Counted from the stretch's first letter, positions 8,753-16,364 are shown. The stretch is 64,000 bases of DNA from an uncultured Shimia sp. (GCA_937897325.1 CALCOY010000016.1:62001-126000); one strand, 5' to 3'. Notes: a model not told the origin generated them from the letters alone. Numbers and translations: made by a program.

Positions 8753-9223
8753 ATGACGCAGACCGCTGCAGCACTTTCGCCCGATGCGCAAACCCAAATT
8801 GTCGAAGCATTGAACCAGGCGGTTGCCGAAACGGCTGTCACCACCATGTTGGCGCAGAATTTTCACTGGAATGTGACGGGGATGGCGTTTGGCCCTCTGC
8901 ATGAGCTTTTCCAGAAAATCTACGAGGACCATTTTGTCGCTCAGGACGATCTTGCTGAACGGGTAAAGGCGCTTGACGGGCACGCGGAGGGCACCTTGGC
9001 CGGTATGATCAGCCGATCCAAGGTCGAAGAGCATGATGGCCATGCCTCCGACAAAGAGATGATCAAAACCCTCATGATGGCGCAGGAAACGCTGGCCAAG
9101 ACGCTCGCTGGATGTGGCGAACTGGCGGCTGACAATGGCGACACGCTTACGGAAGACCTGTGCATCGAGCGCGGACAAGCGCACGAAAAATTTGCATGGT
9201 TCCTTCGCGCACACCTGCGGTGA
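8753..9223 (+). CDS. dps: Dps, DNA-binding ferritin-like protein from starved cells
   Basis: A 156-residue mini-ferritin that stores iron and protects DNA from peroxide. The Dps signature is clear: NFHWNVTG (about 41-48) and the segment LHELFQKIYEDHFVAQDDLAER with the shared ferroxidase ligands (H, D and E across the subunit interface). The length is typical. The short N-terminus lacks the lysine-rich tail of E. coli Dps, so DNA binding may be weak or absent. ATG 8753 follows GGAGATACGACC. An ICE-type Irr box lies 92 bases upstream, which fits repression under iron limitation, and a strong hairpin follows the gene. It is monocistronic. Confidence 0.93.
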   Translation: MTQTAAALSPDAQTQIVEALNQAVAETAVTTMLAQNFHWNVTGMAFGPLHELFQKIYEDHFVAQDDLAERVKALDGHAEGTLAGMISRSKVEEHDGHASDKEMIKTLMMAQETLAKTLAGCGELAADNGDTLTEDLCIERGQAHEKFAWFLRAHLR

Positions 9224-9238
9224 TCAAGTGGTGAATGT

Positions 9239-9269
9239 AAAGCGTCCGGCAATTGACTGCGGACGCTTT
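9239..9269. terminator. Bidirectional terminator between dps and the hemP operon
   Basis: A 10-bp perfect stem, AAAGCGTCCG (9239-9248) and CGGACGCTTT (9260-9269), with A-rich and T-rich flanks. It sits between the stops of convergent dps and the 9272-9754 gene and can serve both. Confidence 0.75.
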
Positions 9270-9271
9270 CA

Positions 9272-9754
9272 CTAATGAAGCGTTACGCTTGCGCTACGTG
9301 CAGAGGGCTTGACAGGCTTGCGACGTGTCAGCGCCATCCGGCGCGCTGTCGTCCCTACCTGCCCCGCGAGCAATGCGATATGTTCAGCATGCGCCGCCTT
9401 GACCAAAAGGGATGCGACCAATGAAGCTTCGGCCAAATCTCCGCTGCTTGCCATGGCGGCGATATGGGCAAAAACACCTTCATCCGACCCCACGCACGAA
9501 CATCCAATGTCGTGTCGGACCAAAGGCCGATGCGCATTTTCTGTCAATCGTCCAAGCAGGGATTCGAACGCTGCCAGTTCGCATCTGGCTTCACTCGCTG
9601 GAAGCGCTGTCGCGTAGCTGTTACAAACGTCACGCTGCCCGACCGGTCCACTGCACCAAAGGCGCAAATTCATGATAAGATCAGCCTCCCACGGATCCAG
9701 CGCGCTCAGAACCGACACGGCAGCTCCGCCGCGTTTGTGATTGTGTGCTGTCAT
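9272..9754 (-). CDS. Conserved-looking hypothetical protein coupled to hemP
   Basis: A 160-residue cytoplasmic protein without signal peptide or membrane helix; I do not recognise a family. Visible features are a WEADLIMNLRLWC segment near residue 25, a C-x-C pair in HDIGCSC (about 83-88), an acidic SDEG element and a helical, alanine-rich C-terminal half with several histidines. Cysteines and histidines of this kind could bind iron or heme, but this is only a guess. Its ATG overlaps the hemP stop (bases 9751-9754 read ATGA on the minus strand), so it is translationally coupled to hemP and is very likely a real gene with an iron-related role. Confidence 0.72.
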   Translation of the reverse strand: MTAHNHKRGGAAVSVLSALDPWEADLIMNLRLWCSGPVGQRDVCNSYATALPASEARCELAAFESLLGRLTENAHRPLVRHDIGCSCVGSDEGVFAHIAAMASSGDLAEASLVASLLVKAAHAEHIALLAGQVGTTARRMALTRRKPVKPSARSASVTLH

Positions 9755-9927
9755 TTTGTGAGAATCAGCTTTCCTGCACGTGTGATCCGGAGCAGATAGA
9801 TCTTACCATCTAGCAGGATCCTCGCCTGAACCCCGCCGCGGATCAGATCCCTTGCATCATATGTGGGAAGCGCATCTGGCGTCACTTCCATAGAGCATGT
9901 CTCGGGCGGCGTATTCATGATAGTCAT
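9751..9927 (-). CDS. hemP: Hemin uptake protein HemP
   Basis: A 58-residue protein missed by length-based gene calling. The C-terminal part carries the HemP family pattern: a core reading YDARDLIRGGVQARILLDGK followed by YLLRITRAGKLILTK, ending exactly at the diagnostic GKLILTK. I chose ATG 9927, with GAGAGGA four bases upstream; an in-frame ATG at 9918 is an alternative. The start overlaps the stop of the upstream small gene (ATGA) and the stop overlaps the start of the downstream gene (ATGA), so three genes are coupled. HemP/HmuP proteins promote hemin-uptake gene expression or uptake, usually beside a TonB-dependent heme receptor; none is in this window. Confidence 0.88.
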   Translation of the reverse strand: MTIMNTPPETCSMEVTPDALPTYDARDLIRGGVQARILLDGKIYLLRITRAGKLILTK

Positions 9928-10076
9928 GATGTCCTCTCAATCCGATCTAGGATGTCTTCCAGGCGCTGATCTTCGGGGAAGTGACCGCTTGCTGCTGTTT
10001 CTAGCAACTCTTTGCGGCACAGGCATGGAGACCGCCTGTCCTTCTCATCCCGTTCGATTGGCGACGGCTTGGCCAT
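9924..10076 (-). CDS. Small hypothetical protein, first gene of the hemP operon
   Basis: A 50-residue protein too short for family recognition. ATG 10076 has a good ribosome-binding site (GGAG four bases upstream); a GTG at 10118 in the same frame would add 14 residues but lacks one. The N-terminal half is charged, with a C-x-C motif (CLCRKELL), and the C-terminal half is an acidic helix (LEDILDRIE). It overlaps hemP by ATGA. The coupling, ribosome-binding site and iron-type box upstream make it more likely real than chance. A metal-sensing or chaperone role would be speculation. Confidence 0.55.
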   Translation of the reverse strand: MAKPSPIERDEKDRRSPCLCRKELLETAASGHFPEDQRLEDILDRIERTS

Positions 10077-10168
10077 TGGACTCCACAGAATCTCAGTTTG
10101 GTCCGTTGTCCCGCGCACCGGGACTTTGGATGCATGGATAATAGTTGATCAAATTAGTAAGATAAGTC

Positions 10169-10189
10169 AATCCCGACAAAATCTATCAG
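10169..10189 (-). promoter_or_regulatory. IscR-like iron box upstream of the hemP operon
   Basis: Read on the minus strand, the element is CTGAT-N6-TGTCGGGATT, i.e. TGAT-N7-GTCGGGATT. It aligns with the two boxes upstream of fbpA (TGAC-N7-GTCGGGATT and TGAC-N7-GTCGGATTA) and lies 93 bases before ATG 10076. The pattern resembles the E. coli IscR type 1 site (GACT-N5-AGTC followed by RR) and the iron-responsive motifs proposed for Rhodobacterales IscR. This copy is the weakest as a dyad. Confidence 0.5.
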
Positions 10190-10224
10190 GTGATTTAATT
10201 GGCAAAAAGCGGCTCCTGCAAAGC

Positions 10225-10253
10225 AAAAGGGCGCGGGATAAGTCCCACGCCCT
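10225..10253 (-). terminator. Rho-independent terminator of fbpA
   Basis: Stem GGGCGCGGG / CCCACGCCC (10229-10237 and 10244-10252, one G-U pair in RNA) with a six-base loop, followed on the minus strand by TTTT (complement of 10225-10228). It lies 27 bases past the fbpA stop. Confidence 0.8.
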
Positions 10254-10279
10254 CAACAATCACCGGGTGAAACAGGAGA

Positions 10280-11308
10280 TTACTCCCAACCCACCTCGTT
10301 GAAGATCTGTTGCGCTGTCGCCACGTTCTTGGCCACTGCAGACAGGTCAATATCGTCACCTGTGAATTCGCCCATCTCCTTCACACTCGCGCTTTTTTCG
10401 ACAGTAGCCACGGCAGGATATTCGTCATTCCCAGCCGAGAAGTACTGCTGCGCCTGATCGCTTGCGAGGTATTCCAGGAAGGCGATTGCGTTTTCCTTGT
10501 TGGGTGCGTTGGCCGCCACGCCACCACCCGAAAGGTTCATGTGCGCACCTTCGGCATCCTGTGCCGGGAAGACCCAACCGATCTTGTCACGCTCTGCCGA
10601 GACACCTTCAACATCTTTGCGGATCGCTCGGGCAAAATAGTAAGTGTTCGAGATAGAAATGTCGCACTCACCCGATACCAAGCCGCGCAGCTGATCCGTG
10701 TCGCCGCCCTGTGGTGCGCGCGCGAAGTTGTCCACAACACCTTGCGCCCAGGTCTTCGCCGCCTCTTCACCGTGGTTTTCTATCACCGCCGACAAGAGTG
10801 TTTGGCTGTAGACATTGGACGACGAGCGGTGACAGACCATTCCTTTGTACTTTGGATCGGCCAGCGACACATAATCCGTGGGCGGATCGGTCACGTCGGC
10901 CTTGTCATAGAAGATGATCCGCGCGCGCTGCGAGAAACCGAACCACTGGTTGTCGCTGTCTTGCAGATTGGCCGGGATCCGCTCTTCGAGGACATTGCTT
11001 TCGATCGATTGGAGCACACCAGCATCTTTGGCGCGCTCCAGACGCGATGTGTCGACGGTCAGCAAAATGTCAGCCGGGGAGTTTGCGCCTTCGGCTTCCA
11101 TCCGCGTGATCAGCTCGTCGGCCTTACCTTCGATCCGGTTGATCGTGATGCCTGTCGCATCGGTGAAATCCGAATAAAGCCTTTCATCCGTGTCGTAGTG
11201 ACGCGACGAGTAAAGGTTCAACTCACCCTCGGCAAACGCCGGCAGGGACGAAGCAACGCTGATGGCCGCAACCAGGCCAAACGTCGAAACTGTCGATCTG
11301 TGATACAT
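10280..11308 (-). CDS. fbpA: Periplasmic ferric-iron-binding protein FbpA (Fe(III) ABC transporter)
   Basis: A 342-residue periplasmic binding protein that takes Fe3+ to an FbpBC-type ABC transporter. It has a signal peptide (MYHRSTVSTFGLVAAISVAS, cleavage near AFA), mature start EGELNLYSSRHYDTDERLY typical of the family, and the adjacent tyrosines in SNTYYFAR that coordinate iron in FbpA. ATG 11308 follows GGGGAG; the upstream extension of the frame to 11368 covers the promoter and is not coding. No fbpB or fbpC is next to it, so the gene is an orphan here with its own promoter, two IscR-like boxes and a terminator. Regulation by iron is therefore likely. Confidence 0.92.
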   Translation of the reverse strand: MYHRSTVSTFGLVAAISVASSLPAFAEGELNLYSSRHYDTDERLYSDFTDATGITINRIEGKADELITRMEAEGANSPADILLTVDTSRLERAKDAGVLQSIESNVLEERIPANLQDSDNQWFGFSQRARIIFYDKADVTDPPTDYVSLADPKYKGMVCHRSSSNVYSQTLLSAVIENHGEEAAKTWAQGVVDNFARAPQGGDTDQLRGLVSGECDISISNTYYFARAIRKDVEGVSAERDKIGWVFPAQDAEGAHMNLSGGGVAANAPNKENAIAFLEYLASDQAQQYFSAGNDEYPAVATVEKSASVKEMGEFTGDDIDLSAVAKNVATAQQIFNEVGWE

Positions 11309-11343
11309 TGAAGTCTCCCCATTTGTATCTTGCGCGACACAAA

Positions 11344-11364
11344 TTGACTTTTTTAGTCGGGATT
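11344..11364 (+). promoter_or_regulatory. IscR-like iron box 1 upstream of fbpA
   Basis: TTGACT-TTTTT-AGTCGGGATT contains a perfect dyad GACT-N5-AGTC, as in the IscR type 1 consensus, followed by CGGG. It lies 36 bases before the fbpA ATG, over the expected core promoter. In Rhodobacterales an IscR homologue has been proposed as an iron regulator with this kind of site; binding here is inferred. Confidence 0.6.
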
Positions 11365-11374
11365 GCAAGGAATG

Positions 11375-11395
11375 CTGACCATATTTGTCGGATTA
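11375..11395 (+). promoter_or_regulatory. IscR-like iron box 2 upstream of fbpA
   Basis: CTGACC-ATATT-TGTCGGATTA has the same TGAC-N7-GTCGG layout as box 1. Its centre is 31 bases from that of box 1, about three helical turns, which would place two dimers on the same DNA face. Confidence 0.5.
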
Positions 11396-11452
11396 ATTTA
11401 CGTTCCACCGATGCGGGTTGAAAGGCCAATCGTGACTGCAACTGAGGGCCGT

Positions 11453-13129
11453 CTATCCGGTACGAAACCGCGGCATGAGGCGCAGAAGCTCTTTCGTATA
11501 AGCATGTTGTGGTGCTTCGAAGAGCGTTTCCGTATCCGCAAGCTCAACAAGTTTCCCATTTCGCAGCACACCCACGCGGTCACACATCTGACGCACCACG
11601 GGCAGATCGTGGCTGATAAAAAGCATCGTAAGGTTCAACTGCTCTTGCAGGTCCTTCAGGATATTGAGGATCTGCGCTTGCACGCTGACGTCCAGCGCGC
11701 TTGTCGGCTCATCGCAAATGAGGAACCGCGGACGTGTCGCCAGCGCGCGCGCCACGGAAATCCGCTGCCGCTGGCCGCCCGAAAACTCATGTGGAAATCG
11801 GCGACCCGCCGCAGATCCAAGCCCCACACCCTCAAGCAATGCGTCCACGCGACGTGTCACCTCATCGCCTGAAAGATCGGACAGATGACGCAGCGGTTCG
11901 GCAATGATTGCATCGACGCGCATGCGCGGGTTCAGGCTGGAAAACGGATCCTGAAAGATCATTTGAATCTGGCGACGATAAGAATTGAGCATGGTCGCGC
12001 TTGATCCACGATCCACTGCCTCGCCGTCAAAGTGCACAGACCCACCGTCCAGGGAATAAAGCGCGGCAATCATCCGGGCGATCGTCGACTTGCCTGACCC
12101 GCTTTCCCCAACAAGACCAAAGACTTCGCCCGCGCGGATGTCGAAACTCACGTCATCCACGGCGGTGAAGTACCTGCGGCGTGACGGGATCAGGCTGCGC
12201 TTCTGGACAAAAAGCTTGGTTAGCGATTGCGCGACAATCAACGGCCCATCAGAGAGCGGCGCGGTCCATCCGCCCGAAAGCTCATCGATATTAACCTTGG
12301 GCAACCCGCCACCGTACGAGATCAGCTCAAAACGGTGCATCTTTCGGTTGGGCGGCGGCACAGCCGAAATCAGCGCGCGTGTGTAGTCATGATCGGGATT
12401 GCCCAAAACCTTGGCCGTTGGTCCTGTTTCGACCACTTGTCCCCGATACATCACCGTCACCACGTCCGTGATCTCAGCAATGACCCCCATGTCATGCGTG
12501 ATCAGGATCACACCCACCTGCTGTTCGCGGGCCAATTCACGGACTAGATCAAGGATCTGTGCCTGGATCGACACATCCAAAGCGGTCGTCGGCTCATCCG
12601 CGATAATCACGTCCGGTTCGGAACACAAAGCCAGGGCTATGACGACCCGCTGGCGCATGCCGCCAGAAAACTGGTGGGGGTATTGATCGATCCGCTCGTC
12701 CGCGTCGCCGATGCCGACACGATCCAAAAGAGCGATCGCTTTGCCCCGTGCCTCATCCTCACGCAAATCCAGATGCTGGCGGATCGTTTCGACGATCTGA
12801 TCACCCACAGTCAGCAGAGGGTTGAGCGCGGTTAGCGGATCCTGAAAGATCATGCTGATCTTTGCGCCGCGCAGGGCTTGCATGGCCGCTTTGTCCAAAC
12901 CGCCAATCGACTGATCGCGCAGGTGTATCCGACCATCCGTGATCCCGCCCGGGGCATCGATCAGCCCCATAATGGCAGCGCCCAGTGTTGACTTTCCAGC
13001 ACCGCTTTCGCCAACCAGCCCGTGGATCTGGCCGGGTTCGACCATCAGGTTCGCGCCTGTCACGGCCTGCACGTTACCCCGGCGGGTCGGGTAGGCAACG
13101 CCCAGGTTCTCAACGGACAGGAGGGTCAT
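11453..13129 (-). CDS. Oligopeptide/dipeptide ABC transporter, fused double ATPase (OppD-OppF type)
   Basis: A 558-residue protein with two complete ABC domains in one chain, replacing separate DppD and DppF. Domain 1 (about 1-265) has Walker A GESGAGKST, signature FSGGMRQRV and Walker B VIIADEPTTALD. Domain 2 (about 290-555) has GESGSGKST, FSGGQRQRI and FLICDEPTSALD, and both carry the oligopeptide C-terminal tail. ATG 13129 overlaps the permease stop (ATGA at 13126-13129); the longer open frame upstream lies inside the permease gene and is not used. It is the last gene of the opp-like unit on the minus strand. The substrate is probably a peptide or related solute and cannot be named. Confidence 0.92.
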   Translation of the reverse strand: MTLLSVENLGVAYPTRRGNVQAVTGANLMVEPGQIHGLVGESGAGKSTLGAAIMGLIDAPGGITDGRIHLRDQSIGGLDKAAMQALRGAKISMIFQDPLTALNPLLTVGDQIVETIRQHLDLREDEARGKAIALLDRVGIGDADERIDQYPHQFSGGMRQRVVIALALCSEPDVIIADEPTTALDVSIQAQILDLVRELAREQQVGVILITHDMGVIAEITDVVTVMYRGQVVETGPTAKVLGNPDHDYTRALISAVPPPNRKMHRFELISYGGGLPKVNIDELSGGWTAPLSDGPLIVAQSLTKLFVQKRSLIPSRRRYFTAVDDVSFDIRAGEVFGLVGESGSGKSTIARMIAALYSLDGGSVHFDGEAVDRGSSATMLNSYRRQIQMIFQDPFSSLNPRMRVDAIIAEPLRHLSDLSGDEVTRRVDALLEGVGLGSAAGRRFPHEFSGGQRQRISVARALATRPRFLICDEPTSALDVSVQAQILNILKDLQEQLNLTMLFISHDLPVVRQMCDRVGVLRNGKLVELADTETLFEAPQHAYTKELLRLMPRFRTG

Positions 13130-14085
13130 CGCAGCCTCGGGTTCAATACGTCCCGCAGCCAATCGCCCAACAGGTTGACGGACAGCGCCAATGCCAAGAG
13201 CGTGACAGCAGGGAAAAACAAGATCCACCATTCGCCGGAAAAAAGGAAACCCTGGCCGATCCGAATGAGCGTGCCCAAAGAGGGTTGCGTCGGTGGCGCA
13301 CCGACGCCCAGAAAGCTCAGTGTCGCCTCTGCAATGATCGCCAGTGCCAGTGAGATTGTCGCGATCACCAGCACCGGTGATAGGACATTGGGCAGGATAT
13401 GCCTTAGCATGATTGCCCCGCCCGATCGGCCGATCAGTTGGGCCGCCTGAACGTATTCCTTCCCACGTTCCACCATGGTTGCGGACCGCACGACGCGGGC
13501 GAACTGGACCCAATCGCTGAGCCCGATCGCAAGGATCAGCACCCAGATCGCCACCTCATCGCGATAGGCAATGGGTGTGACCCCCTTGGCGAGCCCGAAG
13601 ATCAACATGGCGACCAGAATGGATGGAAATGTCAGCTGAACATCTGCAATGCGCATGATGACCGAATCCACAAAGCCCCCGACATAGCCGGCGATCAGGC
13701 CGAATGTGACCCCGATCAGCATGGCCAGAAGCACCGCAGACACACCGACAAACAGCGAAATTCGTAGGCCGAACAGAATGGTCGAATATATGTCACGCCC
13801 CTGATCATCCGCGCCAAGGATAAAAACCTCACCGGTGAAGGCATTGGGCTCAAGCGGTTTGGAAAAACCGTTCATGAGGTTGAGAGAGGCAGGGTTAAAC
13901 GGATCCGTCGGCGCAATGACCGGGGCCAGAACCGCAGCCCCTACGAGTATCAGAACCACGATCAGCGATACCAAGGCGACCGGCGAATGCCGAAACGACC
14001 AAGCCAGATCGCTGTCCCACATCCTGACCCAGCGACTGGGCGGCTTCTTAGCCTGCATACGGTCTTGGGAAGGCATGTCCGTCAT
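13126..14085 (-). CDS. Oligopeptide/dipeptide ABC transporter permease, OppC/DppC type
   Basis: A 319-residue inner membrane permease. It has an N-terminal OppC_N helix (about 34-56: VALVSLIVVLILVGAAVLA), the characteristic GADDQGRDIYSTILFGLRISLFVG segment and the EAA-loop EATLSFLGVGAPPTQPSLG that docks to the ATPase. It overlaps the upstream oppB-like gene by ATGA (14082-14085) and the downstream ATPase gene by ATGA, so the three are translationally coupled. Together with the binding protein at 17787-19370 it would make a complete importer. Confidence 0.92.
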   Translation of the reverse strand: MTDMPSQDRMQAKKPPSRWVRMWDSDLAWSFRHSPVALVSLIVVLILVGAAVLAPVIAPTDPFNPASLNLMNGFSKPLEPNAFTGEVFILGADDQGRDIYSTILFGLRISLFVGVSAVLLAMLIGVTFGLIAGYVGGFVDSVIMRIADVQLTFPSILVAMLIFGLAKGVTPIAYRDEVAIWVLILAIGLSDWVQFARVVRSATMVERGKEYVQAAQLIGRSGGAIMLRHILPNVLSPVLVIATISLALAIIAEATLSFLGVGAPPTQPSLGTLIRIGQGFLFSGEWWILFFPAVTLLALALSVNLLGDWLRDVLNPRLR

Positions 14086-15047
14086 TGAGTGCGCAACCTC
14101 GGATCAATGGCCAAATACAACAGATCCACGATTAGGTTAATCGCGACAAACATGACCGAAATCAGCATCAGATACGCCGCCATCACGGGGATATCGACGA
14201 AGGCAATAGCGTTGATGAACAAAAGACCAACACCCGGCCATTGGAAGACTGTCTCGGTGATGATGGCAAAGGCAATGATCGATCCAAGCTGCAAACCTGT
14301 CACGGTGATCACCGGAACAAGCGTGTTCTTGAGCGCGTGACGAAAGTTCACAACGCGGTCCGGCAGACCACGTGCGCGCGCGAAGCGAATGTAGTCTTGA
14401 CGCAGAACCTCCATCATCTCGGACCGGACCAGGCGCATGATCAGGGTCATTTGATAGAGCCCCAAGGTGATTGAGGGCAGGATCAGGGCTAGCAATCCGC
14501 TTTGGGTCAGAAACCCTGTGGTCCAGCCACCCAAACGCACTGTTTCACCACGCCCAAAGGACGGCAGCCAGCCAAGTTCGACTGAAAAAAGGTAAATCAG
14601 CAGGATACCGATCAAGAAAGTGGGCAATGACACACCGATCAGACTCGCTGCCATGATCGTGCTGGCGCCCAAGCCATTGCGCCGGATCGCCGTGAAGACA
14701 CCCAGCGCGATCCCCATAGCTATTGCAAGAAATCCCGATACGGCCGCAAGTTCCAGCGTTGCAGGAGCCCGTTCGATCAGTATTTCCGCCACCGGACGCC
14801 CTTGACGGTAAGATATACCGAAATCGCCCTGCAACGCGTTGCTGAGGAAACGCCAATACTGAACGACAAAATTCTGATCGAGACCGAGCTGTTCACGCAA
14901 GCGTTCTATATCGGCTTGTGTGCGTTCTTGGCCGAGCATGTTGTCGACAGGATCACCCACGAAGCGGAACATGGCAAAGGCGACAAGACCAACAACCATC
15001 AGGACAAGAAAAGATTGCACCACGCGGCGCAGAATGAAACCGATCAT
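14082..15047 (-). CDS. Oligopeptide/dipeptide ABC transporter permease, OppB/DppB type
   Basis: A 321-residue permease with six predicted helices, starting MIGFILRRVVQSFLVLMVVG as usual for OppB. The family features GDPVDNMLG, the conserved LGLDQ-x-WRFL block, and the EAA-type segment with RARGLPDRVVNFRHALKN are present. It is the first gene of the oppB-oppC-oppDF unit; 15048-15587 upstream holds other elements (see the small transcript) and no binding-protein gene. The likely cognate binding protein gene lies 2.7 kb further upstream on the same strand, beyond an ECF sigma module. Confidence 0.92.
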   Translation of the reverse strand: MIGFILRRVVQSFLVLMVVGLVAFAMFRFVGDPVDNMLGQERTQADIERLREQLGLDQNFVVQYWRFLSNALQGDFGISYRQGRPVAEILIERAPATLELAAVSGFLAIAMGIALGVFTAIRRNGLGASTIMAASLIGVSLPTFLIGILLIYLFSVELGWLPSFGRGETVRLGGWTTGFLTQSGLLALILPSITLGLYQMTLIMRLVRSEMMEVLRQDYIRFARARGLPDRVVNFRHALKNTLVPVITVTGLQLGSIIAFAIITETVFQWPGVGLLFINAIAFVDIPVMAAYLMLISVMFVAINLIVDLLYLAIDPRLRTQ

Positions 15048-15207
15048 CCCCCCTCATTGCCTGACAGCCGGGACAGGTCAAGGCGCAGACGTGTGCGTGT
15101 TTGCGACGCAGATCCGCAACCCCGTTTCAAGGCGGATCTGATGGCATGGCTCAAGCAATCTCTGATTTGAAAAAAATGTGCGAAATCCGAAATTTTTTTT
15201 CAGACCC
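15048..15207. other. Spacer upstream of oppB-like gene
   Basis: Together with the sequence to 15587 this spacer is gene-free except for the small ECF transcript. The part directly before 15047 (minus strand) contains the presumed promoter of the oppB-oppC-oppDF unit; no binding protein or regulator gene is present. Confidence 0.4.
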
Positions 15208-15234
15208 GAGAATAAACTTCCCAGCTTAGGCGTA
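15208..15234 (+). promoter_or_regulatory. ECF-type promoter copy A (small transcript)
   Basis: Contains GAGAAT (15208-15213), ten bases, then GCTTAGGCGTA (15224-15234). The same spaced pair occurs before the sigma gene (copy C) and before the 17149 gene (copy B). Probable -35 GAGAAT and -10 region GGCGTA. It reads rightwards towards the 15330 small frame and the 15491 terminator. Confidence 0.7.
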
Positions 15235-15329
15235 ACCCAAGTGCAAGCCAATCGGATGTAGTCGCTGAGACAGCAAAGATCAGCGAAGGATTTCGGGAGG
15301 AGGCAACTGAATTGAACGGAGGTGCAACC

Positions 15330-15401
15330 ATGTTCGGCGAAACACACACTTGCCAGATCGCACGCAAGTCAACCGGGCGGACGGCTGTAGCCACTATTTG
15401 A
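15330..15401 (+). CDS. Putative 23-residue small protein, or leader frame of a small RNA
   Basis: A 23-codon frame starting with ATG 15330, preceded by an excellent ribosome-binding site (GGAGG seven bases upstream) and ending at TGA 15401. The peptide is basic and polar, begins MFGETHTCQIARKS and has one cysteine; no signal peptide or known family. It lies in a stand-alone unit between ECF promoter copy A and a strong terminator, so the transcript is ~280-300 nt. It may be a real small protein, or the transcript may work as an RNA. The unit is well supported, the peptide less so. Confidence 0.45.
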   Translation: MFGETHTCQIARKSTGRTAVATI

Positions 15402-15490
15402 GGCAGTCATTTTGGTTGTGTGCCGACCGCATTTTTCTGGTTGGTAATGATCGACGAGTTAAGAATTTCAAGCAGCAATTTTTAGCAGCA

Positions 15491-15525
15491 AAACGTGCAG
15501 AGACCTTGTCTCTGCACGTTTTTTC
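15491..15525 (+). terminator. Strong rho-independent terminator of the small ECF transcript
   Basis: A 13-bp perfect stem, AAACGTGCAGAGA (15491-15503) and TCTCTGCACGTTT (15509-15521), five-base loop, followed by TTTTCTTT. Clear plus-strand orientation; no annotated gene precedes it, so it marks an otherwise unannotated transcript. Confidence 0.85.
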
Positions 15526-15587
15526 TTTGAGAGTCACAAACCCAATCTCACTTTGTCGGACAACCCGACAGCTGAATTGAAAATGGT

Positions 15588-16364
15588 TCAGACCTGCGTC
15601 GCTGCCGACTGCGCGATCTCATCAAGATCGGCCCGCCCGTCATCCCCGACGATCACGAAATTGGACCCTTCACCCCCCCAGGACACCATCTCAAAATCAC
15701 CGATGGTACGTTCAGCAAAGCCTTCGCGCGGTGTGGGCGTCTGGATCTGGCACAGGGCGACAACCCGGCTGTCCGCATCAAGATACATCAGTTGCGCGAC
15801 CGGCTTGCCTGCGGCCACCAGCAATCTCGCGCCTTGGAATTCAAGCCCGTGCTCGGTCAGATCGGGAACCGTCACACCTGCACCAATCGTGTTGGTCAGC
15901 CAAGTCTGGATGTGATCCCGTTCGGTTGCGGGCACTTCAACCAGATGCCGGACCTGCGTGGCGTAGACCGCGTGATAATCGGCAATGTCCGCAAGCCAGC
16001 CTGGCGCCGCAGCGACCTCTTCTCCTTGCGACAGACCCGCGACATAGCCGCCCGTCGTGCCGATGGTCAGCGCGATCACCGCCGCAGCGGCGGTCATCCA
16101 GCCGCCCCATCCTGACGGCGCGCTGTCAGTATTGGCGACCGGACCCTCTGGGGTCTCTTCAATGGCCCGTGCAAGCTCCAGCGGCACGGGTTCATCCAGC
16201 ACGGCTGCGAATTCTTCCTGCGCCAGAACGTCAGCCGCCATCAATGCTTCAAGCTCGGTCTGAAGCGACGGGTCGCTGGCCAGCGCAGCTTCTATCTCAC
16301 GGCTGTCCTGTTCGGACAGCTCGCCATCCAGAAACGCACTCAGTTTTTCCTGATGCCGGGTCAA
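15588..16364 (-). CDS. Transmembrane anti-sigma factor for the adjacent ECF sigma
   Basis: A 258-residue protein. The N-terminal ~50 residues form a cytoplasmic anti-sigma domain starting MTRHQEKLSAFLDGELSEQD, the zinc-finger-like arrangement of many anti-sigma factors but without the H-x3-C-x2-C cysteines, so it is not a ZAS type. One transmembrane helix follows (about 90-112: WMTAAAAVIALTIGTTGGYVAG), then a periplasmic domain (about 115-258) of the RskA/ChrR-unrelated type. Its start overlaps the sigma stop (ATGA, 16361-16364). It would hold the sigma factor at the membrane until an envelope signal releases it. Confidence 0.85.
   Translation of the reverse strand: MTRHQEKLSAFLDGELSEQDSREIEAALASDPSLQTELEALMAADVLAQEEFAAVLDEPVPLELARAIEETPEGPVANTDSAPSGWGGWMTAAAAVIALTIGTTGGYVAGLSQGEEVAAAPGWLADIADYHAVYATQVRHLVEVPATERDHIQTWLTNTIGAGVTVPDLTEHGLEFQGARLLVAAGKPVAQLMYLDADSRVVALCQIQTPTPREGFAERTIGDFEMVSWGGEGSNFVIVGDDGRADLDEIAQSAATQV

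Noticed and set aside
10310-11311. 333-codon plus-strand frame opposite fbpA
   Set aside because: Antisense shadow of fbpA; protein rich in Arg/His/Cys with no domain and no ribosome-binding site.
15555-15575. GTCGG-ACAA-CCCGAC palindrome as an iron box
   Set aside because: The arms are spaced and oriented differently from the fbpA/hemP boxes and it lies after a terminator, next to the anti-sigma stop.
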